Assembly (NCBI GenBank): GCA_024516035.1
Contig: CM044956.1
Span: 7,589,911-7,653,910, forward strand
DNA length: 64,000 bases
Direction of reading: 5' to 3'
From: Bactericera cockerelli
Lineage: Eukaryota; Arthropoda; Insecta; Hemiptera; Triozidae
Part shown: one piece after another, positions 1-10,619 of the stretch
Position numbering within the stretch: position 1 is the first letter of the stretch
Layout: each line of letters opens with the position of its first letter
The notes under the pieces: model-generated
Database searches by the model: none
Seen by the model: only the letters and a program-made list of their open reading frames with translations
What the model was told of the DNA's origin: nothing
Translations under genes and position numbers: made by a program

Positions 1-627
1 TTATAAAGACGAAAAACTTCAAGCGTAAACCAAACTTCTCAACATTCGATTTTTTAAGGACAAGTGTTTCATATAGAAAATAGCGAATTCGATTCTCTGG
101 GGTCGAGTACGTCAGGGTGTCAGTAAGGTCTTCAGACCATTCTATTAGCCAGGCTTTCTTCTGGACAGCGGTTCTCAATTAATGCGTAAGTTGTCCGACT
201 GGGCCTTGGCATTATTTGAGTAGCGAATATCATGTTAATCACTCCGTAAAAAATAATTTAGCTCAAAGCAACGCTCTCAAAGAGCGTGTTAACACCTGCC
301 GACGTACGCGTATGACCCTTTTGTCATTTGAGGAACAGTTGTGACAACAACTCGTGGTACCGAGGTCATGAGTTCGACTACCAGGTTTGTTAGAATTTCT
401 TGTTCCCGAAAAACAGAATATCACAGAATTTATCAATCCATACATAAAATATTTATCTTTATGTAGGTACCTAGTTATAAGAATTAGTTTTATGAAAATT
501 ATTATCCTATTGTATCGATTAATGAAACCTATAATTATGTATATTTATGCTAGTATTGTTACATTTAATTCCTTTATTATTTGTAATGTTGCATATCTTA
601 TTTAAAAAAATCACCTTATTTATTTAG
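1..627. other. anonymous AT-rich DNA, no gene seen
   Basis: No coding signal is seen. Around 345-400 a short stretch resembles a tRNA B box followed by a tail, and a related stretch recurs at 735-775, so this may be a degenerate Pol III-derived repeat. The short open frames here have no recognisable domain. Confidence 0.4.
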
Positions 628-770
628 AACGCTGATTAGGACTTAAGAGTCAAATGTTTCCAGTATTAAGCCCAAGACGTATTATTATGGGTTTGAAATG
701 TTCCGGCTAGGTTTTGAGAACTGATCGCTGGTCGTGGTCCCGAGGTAATGAGTTCGACTCCCAGGTTGGT
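628..770 (-). repeat. degenerate fragment of tRNA-type SINE family E
   Basis: The body, read on the minus strand, resembles the clearer family E copies at 13318-13516 and 37929-38140: a conserved 'aagtccca...agcccaagacg' body leading to a 'cccggctg' tRNA-like head. It is well diverged. Its last 40 bases carry a second B-box-like motif shared with 345-400. Confidence 0.4.
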
Positions 771-811
771 CAGAATTTTCAAACAAAACTTTCTGTTACC
801 TACATAGTGAA

Positions 812-838
812 AATGCCAACCTACACGTAAGGTTGGCA
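812..838. other. perfect short hairpin
   Basis: A perfect inverted repeat of about 11 bases (ATGCCAACCT arm) surrounds a short ACACGT-containing loop. It lies immediately before a dispersed repeat and may be a transposon terminus. No function is assigned. Confidence 0.4.
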
Positions 839-843
839 TATCC

Positions 844-1016
844 GTCCAAATCCAGGCTGGATGAAATTGGGTGATTGTAATTTGCGGTTCAATGAGTTAG
901 AGATAAAACCTCCGTCCTGAATAATTCAAATAGAACGTTAAAACCGAATCAGAATAATCCTAAGTCCGGCACAAATGTGATCTGTTCACAATTTAGACTG
1001 AGATTTCTGGAACACT
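844..1016 (+). repeat. dispersed repeat, inverted copy at 2627-2778
   Basis: About 150 bases are nearly the reverse complement of 2627-2778. Shared landmarks are a 'gaacagatcacattt' segment and the end beside 'ccaggctgg'. No open reading frame or promoter is evident, so it is an unclassified interspersed repeat. Confidence 0.55.
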
Positions 1017-1150
1017 GAGGGTGGAATTAATGGACGTTTTTGTAATACCTCTGTGGCGCTTAGCCACTGATTGCGTACTGTGTAAGATAGGGAAAACCGA
1101 CGCTCAGCAATGACTTGTGATATAGAAGTTGTCTATTAATTTCGCCCTGA
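1017..1150 (+). mobile_element. ~130-bp MITE, copy 1 of 3
   Basis: A short non-autonomous DNA element bounded by inverted 'ggcggaattaat'-like ends. The interior ('cctctgtggcgct...gcgtactgtgtaagataggg') is shared with 4157-4287 and, reversed, with 30404-30515. It has no coding capacity. The superfamily is not assigned because target-site duplications are unclear. Confidence 0.65.
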
Positions 1151-1185
1151 AAGTGATAAAGTAATCATAATTGTGTGAATCACAG

Positions 1186-1815
1186 TGCGTGCAATGCCTG
1201 GCGCGCTAACTCACTCGGCCACTACGACTTCTAACTTGCGAAATATAAGCTGAATTTGGGACTAGAACCACCGACTTCCAGTATTGACATCGGTATATGT
1301 ATAATTGTATATATCGTGGAAAAAAAAAAAAAACATAACATGCGAAATCCATCCGAAAAAGAAGAAAGCATTGTGCAACTCTTTCCGCCGCCGGCTCATG
1401 TGCTCTCCCACCGCCCACACCAACAGGAAGCGACGCCCGATCGTGATGTTGAAAACCAACACAATGAAAAGCAAATTAATACCTCCCATCGGAAACAGCA
1501 CTTCATGAGCTGGGCAATTATAAATGTTGGTAATTATTATCTGGAGATGATGTATGGGAGAGGAATGGCCCGGTGAGCATTACCTCAGATGAGATATAGA
1601 GGAGAAGTGTGATGGCTTGGCGAAGCGCGTGCAGCCCGCTAGTTACTAATAAGATAGTTACCACTCATACCTCGTGAGGAAAAATGAGTAGCTGCTTAAT
1701 GTTAGCAGCGACCAGTGGCGGAATTTCAGGCAAAAATTAGATATTGGATTATTAAAGATACGGAAAAGTTCTATAATTCTGCGCTACCCACTAAAATTGT
1801 GATATAATAACACAA
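1186..1815. repeat. pieces of tRNA-type SINE family D with unrelated DNA between
   Basis: Positions 1186-1232 match the head of SINE family D on the minus strand ('gcgcgctaactcactcggcca'). Positions 1662-1815 match the D body on the plus strand ('cctcgtgaggaaaaatgagta', then the 'taaaattgtgatataataac' tail). The opposite orientations suggest an inversion or two broken insertions. The open frames between them are not credible genes. Confidence 0.5.
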
Positions 1816-2237
1816 AGAAACACATTATTATTATTATTATTATTACTATCAGTGTACTGTTTAATCTTACGAGTTACAGATAGGTACTATAATATACTCG
1901 TACATATTATCTACAAGTATGTATTATTTTCAGTCTAAGCAAGCAGGTAAAAAGTTAGTCAGATTCATAAATGCGATTATCAACTTTGCAAATAATGGAC
2001 CGGCCCCACACCTGCTGGATACAGGACAATCAAGATCCACATGAGCATTTGCTTAGCAGGTGCGATAGCAGGATCACCCAAAAGTACCTCACCCACACAA
2101 TGGTGCCAGACAGGTGCTTGATACCATGTGGTACCTTTAGGATACTTGGTAAAACCACTTTGCCCATATACTCGTAAGTAGGTAAAGATCTTCAAGGTAA
2201 TAACAATTATTCATCTCCTTAAGTTCCATAAGTATTA
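1816..2237. other. no gene seen
   Basis: Simple TTA repeats occur at about 1825-1845, followed by anonymous sequence with short spurious reading frames on both strands. No motif was recognised. Confidence 0.4.
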
Positions 2238-2470
2238 GTATACAGTGTGTCCATGTTTTTATTATTTATTTATTTAAAAGTACCCAAAGTTCTTTTGTAA
2301 AGGTTTATTTACATTGAGAATGTGATACAATAAACTTAAAAAATAATTCATCTAAGCATATGTACATACTTTTTCCTCAATATCTCCTTATGAAGGCATT
2401 TTAATTAAGGTTTATAATATCCACTAAAGGAGCTTTACACTAAAGGAGTCTTTCTCAGATTAGGCCAACG

Positions 2471-2605
2471 TGATCTTGATTGATAAGGCGGCGGACTTGT
2501 AACCTCTGGGTCGGTGGTTCAAGTCCCGATTTCAGTGCAGTTTTATTAAAGTGAGTTTGAGTAGATGATGTGATATGACGAAAGTGATTAACACAAAATA
2601 TGATA
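2471..2605 (+). repeat. tRNA-derived SINE, family B
   Basis: The head resembles a tRNA with A box near 'ttgattgataaggcgg' and B box 'ggttcaagtcc'. It is followed by the family B body ('agtgagtttgagta', 'cgaaagtgattaacacaaa'). Other copies are at 10130-10256, 20561-20672, 36201-36323 and 52223-52375. Confidence 0.75.
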
Positions 2606-2626
2606 ACTTTATCACTTTCAGTGTTC

Positions 2627-2778
2627 CAGAAATCTCAGTCTAAATTGTGAACAGATCACATTTGTGCAGACTTAGGATTATTCTGCTTAGGTTTTAACGT
2701 TCTAATTTGAATGATTAAGGACGAAGGTTTTTTCTCCAACTGATTAAACCTCTAGTTACAAGCACCCAGCCTGGATTT
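2627..2778 (-). repeat. dispersed repeat, inverse of 844-1016
   Basis: Reverse-complement match to 844-1016, including the 'gaacagatcacattt' segment and the 'cagcctgg' end. It sits just inside the right end of the 2238-2846 TIR element. Confidence 0.55.
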
Positions 2779-2846
2779 TTATGCACTAGAATTAGTTCTG
2801 ATTTTTTATTGTTTTTTTTTTATATATATAAAAAGACACACTGTAT

Positions 2847-3497
2847 TTTTCAGGGATAAACTTCATTTTCAAACTTTACATTTATATAAGTACATTTATA
2901 GTACTTAATTTCGAAAAGTTCAAAACAAACATATCCCAGGGGAGATATTGTTCCATGCAAGGTGGGTTGACCCGGACAACATCCCGCGCTTTGCGGTGAT
3001 TTATTGCTCGTAATATCCTTGAGGTTATTTTCATGGCGTGTGTTTATGGTACCAAAAGCTTGCATGAGAATATTGAAAGTATCTATGGTACTGAAAGATT
3101 ATAATATTTGAAGATATTGTTTTATGGTTAAAAAGCTTACATGAGGGTATTGAAACTATGCATATCTAGTAATTATGTACTGAAAGATTATTGTATACAT
3201 ATAATGTATATGAGGATATTGTTTTATGATAGCAAAAGCTCGCATTTGGAATTGAGGTTAGGTAATTTATAGTTATGAATTTATGCACCTACCTATGTAG
3301 TATAGACGATATTGATTTTATGATTGTACTAAAAGCTTCTACCGAAGAGTCCGTTTGAAGAATGTTCATTATTGGAGGTAATTCTGAAGGTTTCTGGTAT
3401 GATGTGGTTAATTTTCCCTTTTAGTGTTTATTACTTCCGAGAAATTTCTAATATTGGAAATCGGAAGTATTGGGTTCGTTTTTTTTAATTTGGTTTT
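2847..3497. other. AT-rich imperfect repeats, no gene
   Basis: Between about 3030 and 3340 a loosely repeated motif ('aaaagcttgcatgaggatattga...gtactgaaagatta') recurs three to four times, suggesting an old tandem array with a unit near 100 bases. Nothing coding is seen. Confidence 0.4.
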
Positions 3498-3714
3498 TAT
3501 AATAATAATAATTCTCTTTAGTGGAAGGTATCCACCAGGCGTGGTTAATGCTTAAAGCATATTCTACCACCTAACCCTCAGAGTCTTAATATTACGTGGT
3601 CACAAACTCAAATTAATGAGGAAAAATTCATGCACTGGGTGGATTCGAACCAACGGATCCCTAGGCTACCTGGATCACCAGATTAGCGCGTTAACCACTT
3701 GACTACCAGTGCAC
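3498..3714 (-). repeat. tRNA-derived SINE, family A
   Basis: On the minus strand the head forms a cloverleaf-like unit with a 7-bp acceptor-type pairing (GCACTGG/CCAGTGC), an A box near 'agtcaagtggtta' and a B box 'ggttcgaatcc'. The body ends in a hairpin ('aatgctt..agcatt'), 'acctcgcctggtgg' and ATT repeats. This is the commonest SINE here, with about ten copies. Confidence 0.8.
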
Positions 3715-3725
3715 GGTAGTCATTT

Positions 3726-3976
3726 TATCGTCGCTTTCTACTGCATAGTCATATCATGAGGGGTTTTACCTTCCATTCGGTGGAAGCTCACAAACTAGAT
3801 ATTACTCAAATTAACCCCACTCAGCCCGAATGGCCCCGAAATAGTCTACATTAAGAGGGTTCGAATTTGAATGGTCAGTTGGTCACCCATCCAAGTCCCA
3901 ACCTCGTTGAACGATGCCTAACTTCAGTGACAGAAAGAGAACTGGTGGATTCAATGTGCCATGGACGCGACGCTGG
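3726..3976 (-). repeat. 5S rRNA-derived SINE (long form, C box present)
   Basis: Read on the minus strand it begins 'ccagcgtc' and continues through 5S-like internal promoter elements: the A-box region around 'agttaggca' and a C-box region 'acttggatgggtgacc'. A body with 'ggccattcgggctg' and a 'gaatggaaggtaaa' tail follows. The head therefore comes from 5S rRNA rather than tRNA. The copy is moderately decayed. Confidence 0.7.
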
Positions 3977-4156
3977 ATTATCAAACTATCAAAGGTTTTT
4001 TTTTTTTTTTTTTTTTAAGTAAGTGCGCCCCGGAACCGTTTTCGCATTACTATCAAAGGTTATCTTAATGTTTCTGTCACCATCTATGGGAAATTTACGC
4101 GATATTCATAAACTTTCACCATGTAAGGGTGATTTCCTTGTAATCATTTGTAAACT

Positions 4157-4287
4157 AAGGGCGGAATTAATAGACGTTTTTGTAATACCTCTGTGGCGCT
4201 AAGTCACGGATTGCGTACTGTGTAAGATAGGGAAAATAGCACTTACCAACGACTTAAGTTATTGATGTTGTCTATTAATTCCGCCCT
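4157..4287 (+). mobile_element. ~130-bp MITE, copy 2 of 3 (best preserved)
   Basis: It has clear TIRs of about 17 bases (AGGGCGGAATTAATAGAC / GTCTATTAATTCCGCCCT). The interior matches 1017-1150 and, reversed, 30404-30515. It is non-coding. Confidence 0.75.
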
Positions 4288-4842
4288 AAATGTTACTTCA
4301 ATGTATGTATGATTCTATATGTGGTGAAACGCAAGACCTATTCACATTTTTTTTTTTTGGTAGCGCAGCATTACTAAGAGTGCTTTACTTTTCGAATTAT
4401 ATTACTTTTATTAAATACAGTTCTCTTATATCCAGATTTGACTGTATAACGGTCCACGATTCTTCTTCCGCAGAGTTCTTCACTACCAAAGTGGGCGTGA
4501 TGGCACACACCTAAAACAGTTAGTTGCCAAATAATTTGTTCACCTTGATATACCTTGGGACCTAGGGCTATCATAAATCGATACCAGAAGACCCGTGCTT
4601 AGGCATCTGTTTTAATTCGAAAAGAAGGTATGGCTGCTGATTGGAACAGTTTACTCTCCTCGTGATTAATTGTTTTCGATTTATTATCATCAAGTTTAGA
4701 TTGCTATGAAGGAGCATCCGTTATGAATTTAATTACAAAAAAAAAGTTTAAAGTTATTATATTTGAAAGGAAATCAAGCCAACAGGCCTATATTCTTAAC
4801 TTGCTATACAAGAACATAATCAGTATTCACTACAGCGTTGTG

Positions 4843-4890
4843 TGGAAGAGATTGCCATAGGCAATAACCCCGCCCTATAGTTAGGAGCTC
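4843..4890 (+). repeat. LINE 3'-end hairpin fragment
   Basis: It contains 'gagattgccataggcaataa' followed by 'ccccgccctatagttagga'. The stem-loop TTGCC-ATA-GGCAA precedes a conserved tail also seen at 23655, 38926 and 39553. I read it as the 3'-UTR terminus of a non-LTR retrotransposon. Only the hairpin portion remains here. Confidence 0.55.
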
Positions 4891-5108
4891 TACAATCAAG
4901 TTTGGGTAAAGATTTATCTAATTAGGTACCTAGTTTTTATTTAGTACGATTTTTTTTATAATAATGATAATTTTATGAACTGATTGTTCGAGATATGCCT
5001 AATGATTTTCATTTACTACAAGCTATAGAAACATGAAAAAAAAACTTTTTTTCCTTTTCGTCTGGGGGTGCTGGAGTTCCGCAGCTCCTTAGCACCGGCC
5101 GTCCCTGG

Positions 5109-5139
<31 letters not shown>

Positions 5140-5334
5140 GGAAAATCTTATAAGATTCCTTCAGCAAAGCTCTAGTGCTGAAGGATATGCGGGACTTGCC
5201 GGCAGGGTATGGTGTGTCGCCCCTCTTGAAGGGCACCAATTCTGTCGGCTCACCCGCTAAAAACCCCCCGTTCTTCTTTAGTATTTCCTGGAACCACGTT
5301 GGTATTACTTCAGGAAGCTCTTGTTATTATTTAT

Positions 5335-8300
5335 TTAAATACTGTTGTCCATTCTTCTTCCACGTTCCTCCTTCTCTATCATGATTTTAGATATCATATT
5401 ATTGATTTTCTCCCATTGTCCTTTATTTTCTAGCATTGTTGAAACAAGATTGCTTGGTGTCAGGTTTCTTTGGACCATCTCCTCCGTTTCTGTTCGAAGT
5501 GTCGTCCATCTAGGACAGTGGAATATGGTGTGTTCTGCCGTGTCATCTTCTTCGCAAAAGTAGCATTTTGGATTTTGCTTTTTCTTGATTTTGAACAGGT
5601 AGTAGTTGAAACTACCATGTCCAGTCAGAGCTTGGGTTAAATACTAATTAGTTTCACCGAACTTTCGCTCAAACCAAGGCTTTATTAACGGTATTACTTT
5701 TTTTGTCCATAGTCCTCTTTCTACCTTGTTCCATTCTTCTTGCCACTTATTCATCGTTGTTATTCGTTCTTCAGCTCTTTCTTCTTTTGATTTTGTGTAG
5801 CATTGTTTCCTTTCTTTGACAAGAAGGTCAATGGGGATAGTTCTGGCAACTACCATGGCTGCTTCAGTGGCTGTTGTTCTGTGAGCTCTACTCACTCTTA
5901 AAGACATTTTTCTCTGTTCTGAAATTAGTGTTTGTCTGTATGTGATCTTGTCCGTGATGAACGACCAAACCGGTGCTGCATATAGAATCACAGAATTGGA
6001 CACGTTCTGCAGTATTCTTCTTTTGTTTTCTCCGGCGCCTCCTTGTCTTGGCAGTATTATGGATAAGCTTGCTGTTGTTATTCTAGCTTTTTTTACAATG
6101 TCTTGCAGATGTGCGTGGAAGTTGAGCTTCTTATCCAGGATAACGCCAAGGTATTTTATTTCGTTTTTTATGTTGATTTGGTTGCCATCGAGTTGTATGT
6201 TTAGTGGTCTACAACATTTTTTCCCTGTTATAAGAACTGCCTGTGTCTTTTCAGGTGCTAGAGTGAGTCCTGTGGAGCGCATCCAGTCTCCTATTTCCTG
6301 AAGTGTTTTATTTACTTTGATCTCTAGATTTTCTTCTGATTGTGCCATTGCTATGATTGCCAGATCGTCGGCGTAGGCTATTAGTGTTACGTCTTCTTGT
6401 GTTGCTACTTTCAGAACATCATCATATAGCACATTCCAGAGCACCGGCCGACGCAGCTCCCCTGGGGTACGCCCGATGTCATGCCCCTGTTGATATGGCT
6501 ATCAGGAATTTCTATTCGTCTGTCTGTAAAGTAGCTCTGTATGATCCTTACAAGATATTGGGGAATGTTTTTTCTATTGAGTGCATCCACTATCTTACAC
6601 CATGGAGCGCTGTTGAAAGCATTTTTCACGTCCATTGTGATGATTGCACATAGCTTCCTCTTTCTTGCAGGTTTTTTCAACTCTTGTTTAGCCATATTTA
6701 CAACTTTGTTGACAGCATCTGTGGTTGATTTTTTCGGGCGGAAACCAAACTGATTTGGAGATATTTTGTTGTTGCTTTCCAGTGTGTAATTTAGTTTCTT
6801 TGTTATCAGTTGCTCCAAGACTTTTCCTGTCGTGCTGAGTAAGCAAATTGGCCTATAAGATGAGGGTGTATCTTCGGGTTTTCCAGGTTTTTGAAGTAGC
6901 ACAACTTTCCCTGTTTTCCATTCTCGGGGAAAGTAGCCCTCAGCAAGACAGTTATTAAATATTTTCAAGAAAATATTTGGTTGTTCCATGATCAGAATCT
7001 TTAATACTTCGGTGGGGATTCCGTCCGCCCCAGGAGCTTTCTTATTTTTCAGTTTGATGCATGTTTTAACTATTTCTTCTACTGTGAACTGCTCTTCTGC
7101 GTTTACTGCGACGTGGATATCACTCCATTGTGTTTGGTTGTGGTTTGGAAAAAGTGCATCCAGAATTTTGTTTTTTAGTTCTGTAGGTATCGCTGGTTTA
7201 TGGGTTGGGATTTTTTGTGTGACTATTTTATAGCCGGTTCCCCAGATATCCTCTTCAAGTTCGTCGCATACTTTTTTCCATCCATCTTTCTTGCTTTTTT
7301 CTATTGTGTGTGCTAGCTTTTTCCTTGCTTCTGAGTAGTTTTTATGTAGTATGGTGACTATGATAGATCCTGGGTCGGATCTGCGCTTCCTTGTGTACTT
7401 TCTTCTTGCATCTATACATTTTCTGCGGGCATCTTTTACTTCTTCGTTCCACCAGTAAACCTTTTTTTTGTGGCTTGGTTTTTGCTGTGGCATAGAGTAA
7501 GCACAAGCTGTTTCTAATGCTCTCATTAGGTCTGTTGGTGTATTTATAGAACATGACTCTTCATTAAATTTTTTCAGTAATTTTTCTTTGCTTAGTTTTT
7601 TAATGTTCCATCTTCGAATAGGCGGTGTTGGTTCGTCCACTAAATTTTCACCTACTTCAAAGTATATGTAGCGATGGTCACTCAACGATTCCATGTTGTC
7701 TAGTACTTTCCATTTCTGCGTTGTGCCAGCGACGGGCTCTGAGCACATGGTGACATCTAAGTATGAACATTGTTCATTTCTGCAAAAGGTTGGTATTTTA
7801 CCATCATTCATTAATACAAAGTTTTCAGCGGCCATCCATTCAAGAAGCAAGTTGCCACGTCTATCATTGTGTCGGCCACCCCATTCTTGTGCTTTGGCGT
7901 TGAAATCGCCACCTATCACAATGTTTTTTTTCTCTCAGTCCTTGGATCTCACACTTGATGTTGTCTATAACCTCTGTAAAACTATTTATCCCCGTATTAG
8001 GAGATATTTATACACTAAAGAACACGTGTTCAGCAGTTTTTATACAAACATAGCCATTCTTCTGTTCTGGTTTATTTACAAATAAGTTTTTGTTATTGAT
8101 GTATATACATGAATCATAATTAACAGATGCTATCCACTTTTCTTTTTTGGCAATATTTATGTTTGGTTCGCTTATGAGGCATATGTCGATATTGAGGTCA
8201 AGTGTTGTTTTCTTTAGTAGGTCTGTCGCGCTTCTGCATCTATTGAGGTTGATTTGAAGTATTCTCATGGTTGAAATCTTTTCATCCCTTGGTTCCTCCT

Positions 8301-8355
8301 TGATCGAAATTGCGGGCATGCCATGGTATCTGGTCTGTGACCGCTTTTGTTGCAT
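5335..8355 (-). pseudogene. LINE ORF2 (endonuclease + reverse transcriptase), broken
   Basis: The N-terminal endonuclease shows LQINLNRCRSA, GGDFNAKAQEW and LSDHRYI. The reverse transcriptase shows KAPGADGIP, YRPICLLS, GVPQGS and AYADDLAI. The C-terminus has a CYFC..H..C knuckle (HTIFHCPRW). Four lesions are visible: a TAA at 8008-8010 in the endonuclease; a frame change in the T8 run at 7924-7931, just before GGDFNAK; a one-base frame change near 6446-6460, right after GVPQGS; and an in-frame TAG at 5644-5646. Beyond that TAG the same frame stays open to 5335. The intact protein would copy element RNA at nicked target DNA. The low lesion count suggests a fairly recent insertion. Confidence 0.9.
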
Positions 8356-9110
8356 TGAGGGCAGACGCTAGAATTAGTGCAAGTTTCAAATGAGTGACCT
8401 GTTTCCATGCAGTTAAAGCATTTGTTTTCTCCCGATTTTTCTGACGCGCAATTTTTAGCTATATGTCCCATTCTCAAACAGTTATAGAATCTTGGTATAT
8501 GTATCTTCTTTTCTACACTGCAGAGGGTCCAGCCTATTTTTATTCTTTTTATTTGAATCAATTTTATAGAATATTCTGATGATACCACTTTTTCGGACAT
8601 GAGCGTTCCATTTCTTGCCTGTTTTGAGGATTTTATTGTTATATTTGTATTGTCTTCTACGCCCAGATCTTTCATTATACCTTCCTCTATGTCGTCTTCT
8701 TCTGCCAAAGCGTCGATTCCAATAACCATGAGTGTTCTGTCGTCTTTGGGAATATTGACAATTAAGTGTGCTCCATGGCTTGCTAGTATTTCTGCCTTCA
8801 GTTTTTCTGCCTCTCCTCTTTGGGTAGTTATCATCAGAGAGTCATCTTTGTATTTTTTAACATTTTTTATATTTACACCTAATTCTTTGGGGTTTACTGC
8901 TTCCTTCATGGTTTTGGTCATATCTGCATATGAGATCTTACTCGTGCTGGACGGTTTGATTATTAACACTTCGGTATCTCTTGGTTGTCTTTCAAATTTC
9001 TTTGTCTTGTCTATTTGAGTATTTGGTACATAGAACTCTACTTTGATGTCCGTGATGATTGTGGCCAGTTCTACCAATTTTCTAATTTCTTGTCTCCTAT
9101 CTTCTTCTGG
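8265..9110 (-). pseudogene. LINE ORF1 (gag-like, zinc knuckles), 5'-truncated
   Basis: The product resembles the nucleic-acid-binding ORF1p of R1-like LINEs, which packages element RNA. The C-terminal third has three CCHC-type knuckles. The second (CFNCMETGHSFETC) and third (CPQCNKSGHRPDTMAC) are intact. The first reads FYNCLRMGHIAKNC and has lost its first Cys to Phe. The frame is open from 9110, where an in-frame TAA lies just upstream, and there is no credible start, so the N-terminus is missing. The end overlaps the start of ORF2 by about 90 bases in another frame. Family assignment rests on the knuckles and the linked ORF2. Confidence 0.8.
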
Positions 9111-9260
9111 TTAGGACCTATGTATTTATCTATTTCTTTCCATTTTATTGTTTATATTGTTTCCATTTTTTTTTTATATAAATAATTATTTGTACTGTAC
9201 ATAATTATATATGTCTTTTTATCTAATAAAGCATTTAATAATAATAATATTTAGTCAGTA
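9111..9260 (+). repeat. 3' tail of a plus-strand LINE
   Basis: 'ttaggacctatg' and the end 'atgtctttttatctaataaagcatttaataataataat' (in two parts) resemble the 3' ends at 23705-23835 and 40160-40280. The matching hairpin part is missing here, possibly because the R1-like LINE inserted into it. Confidence 0.45.
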
Positions 9261-10129
9261 GTCTCACAGATTATATAGTATAATTTCTTCAAAAACGTAC
9301 AGCCATTCAAGTGACCTCATGACCTGTGACGAAAACAGATATTTCACAATTACTTTTGTACAAACAAAATGCCCCACTACCATTTGGAATCATTTGATAG
9401 CACCTGTTTTTAGATTGAGAGCGTTTTCTAAGACGAGTCCATCCATGGGTTAGCACTTTAGCAGACTAGCGCCTTGACCACTTGGACTACCAAGGTATAC
9501 CTATATGATCTTCGGTGGGGACAGGAGCAAACATTCCTATAGAATCTATAGATAGAGGACAAACCACTCTCGGATGATTAATGGATAGAAAGTTTATGCT
9601 TTCAGTCATAAAATCATTTTCAAGTTTAAAAAAATATGCTTTTTTTATTGGTTTTTCATTTAATATGTACCTTACTTGAGTTGTTAATGTCATCCTTAAT
9701 CAGGATAAACATTATTTTTATTATTACTCTTAATATGTTTTATACGAATAGAGGGTAATTTATTAATTTATTTAATGGCTTTATCGGAATTTGAATGTTT
9801 AGTCAAAAGACTAGAAAACCCTTACTTTTAACACCAGATGTTGCAGAGGCATTCAAGAAGTTGAACCGATATGATAGAAATTGAACATAGAGACCATGAT
9901 CATTTATCATAACTTGAGAACAAAATCTTACTTAATGGACATTCGAAATGCATTTCAAAACGCATTAAAATAAATTTTGTATTTATCTAAAAATTCATTT
10001 CCGTTTAGCTCAAGAGTTTGATTCTACACATTGTAAATATAGGTGCCTAATGCTTATACATAATTATACAGTATACCTATACCTCTATACTCTACATAAT
10101 TATATCGTATAGTTATCATATTTGTGTGA
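9261..10129. other. no gene seen
   Basis: AT-rich sequence with a short tRNA-like fragment around 9450-9500 ('tagcagactagcgccttgaccacttggac'), probably a decayed SINE head. No open frame carries a recognisable domain. Confidence 0.4.
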
Positions 10130-10256
10130 ATCACTTTCGTGATATATCACAACTACTTAAACTCGTTTTACTAAATCTACGCTGAAACCGGGAATTGAAC
10201 CACAGACCTTCTGGTTACAAGTCCGTCGCCTTATCGATCAAGCAACTGAGGTTGGT
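10130..10256 (-). repeat. tRNA-derived SINE, family B
   Basis: The reverse complement shows the family B head (CTCAG...TTGATCGATAAGGC, B box GGTTCAA) and the body 'gtttaagtagttgtgatat', with 'cgaaagtgatt' at its end. Confidence 0.75.
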
Positions 10257-10390
10257 CCTTCATAGTATAAGCAGATACATCTTAAAGTTACAGTTAACCA
10301 CAATAGGTACTTCATATATCTTAATTATCTTATTAATAACATTTCTGTCTGTCTGTGTGTAATGAGTTGGCGCTTAAACGGTAGATAACT

Positions 10391-10619
10391 TTTTTTTTGT
10401 TGGGTTTAACGTCGCTTTCAACTGCATGGTCATATTACGACGGGGGTGTTGCACTCCATTCGCGGGAAACTCTCAAACCTGGTACCCACATTTACCTCAC
10501 CCAACCTTGATTGGGCCAGAATGCCATCATCACGAAGTCTTCACCTCGCTGGACGTTGCTTATGCTTAACTTCGGTGATCCTACGAGAACCGCTGCATTC
10601 AATGCACCATCGACGCTGG
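10391..10619 (-). repeat. 5S rRNA-derived SINE (short form, C box lost)
   Basis: Reading from 10619 down, the head is 'ccagcgtcgatgg', 'attgaatgca', 'ggttctcgtaggatcaccg' and 'aagttaagc', matching the 5' two-thirds of 5S rRNA. The sequence then jumps from 'gacttcgtga' into the body, so the C-box segment is missing. It ends in 'aaagcgacgttaaaccca' and an A-rich tail. Confidence 0.8.

Larger units (their letters stand above)
2238..2846. mobile_element. non-autonomous TIR element with TA-type ends
   Basis: The left end reads TACAGTGTGTCC and the right end is the near inverse, GACACACTGTA, with TA at each boundary as in Tc1/mariner-like elements. The interior is non-coding and hosts a tRNA-type SINE (2471-2605) and the inverted dispersed repeat at 2627-2778. 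The assignment rests only on short TIRs and the TA dinucleotide. Confidence 0.5.
5109..9110 (-). mobile_element. R1-clade-like LINE, 5'-truncated and inactivated
   Basis: A minus-strand non-LTR retrotransposon runs from a partial gag-like ORF1 (9110-8265) through ORF2 (8355-5335), a 3' UTR of about 200 bases, and a poly-A tail visible as the T run just after 5109. The overlapping ORF1/ORF2 arrangement, apurinic-type endonuclease, reverse transcriptase and C-terminal Cys-His knuckle fit the R1 group of the Jockey/R1 lineage. The 5' end abuts the 3' tail of another LINE on the plus strand (9111-9260), so it may be nested in it. ORF2 has two stops and two frameshifts, so this copy cannot move by itself. 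Confidence 0.9.

Noticed and set aside
3660..3714. tRNA gene in the SINE A head
   Set aside because: Many copies share one long non-tRNA body and hairpin tail, the mark of a SINE.
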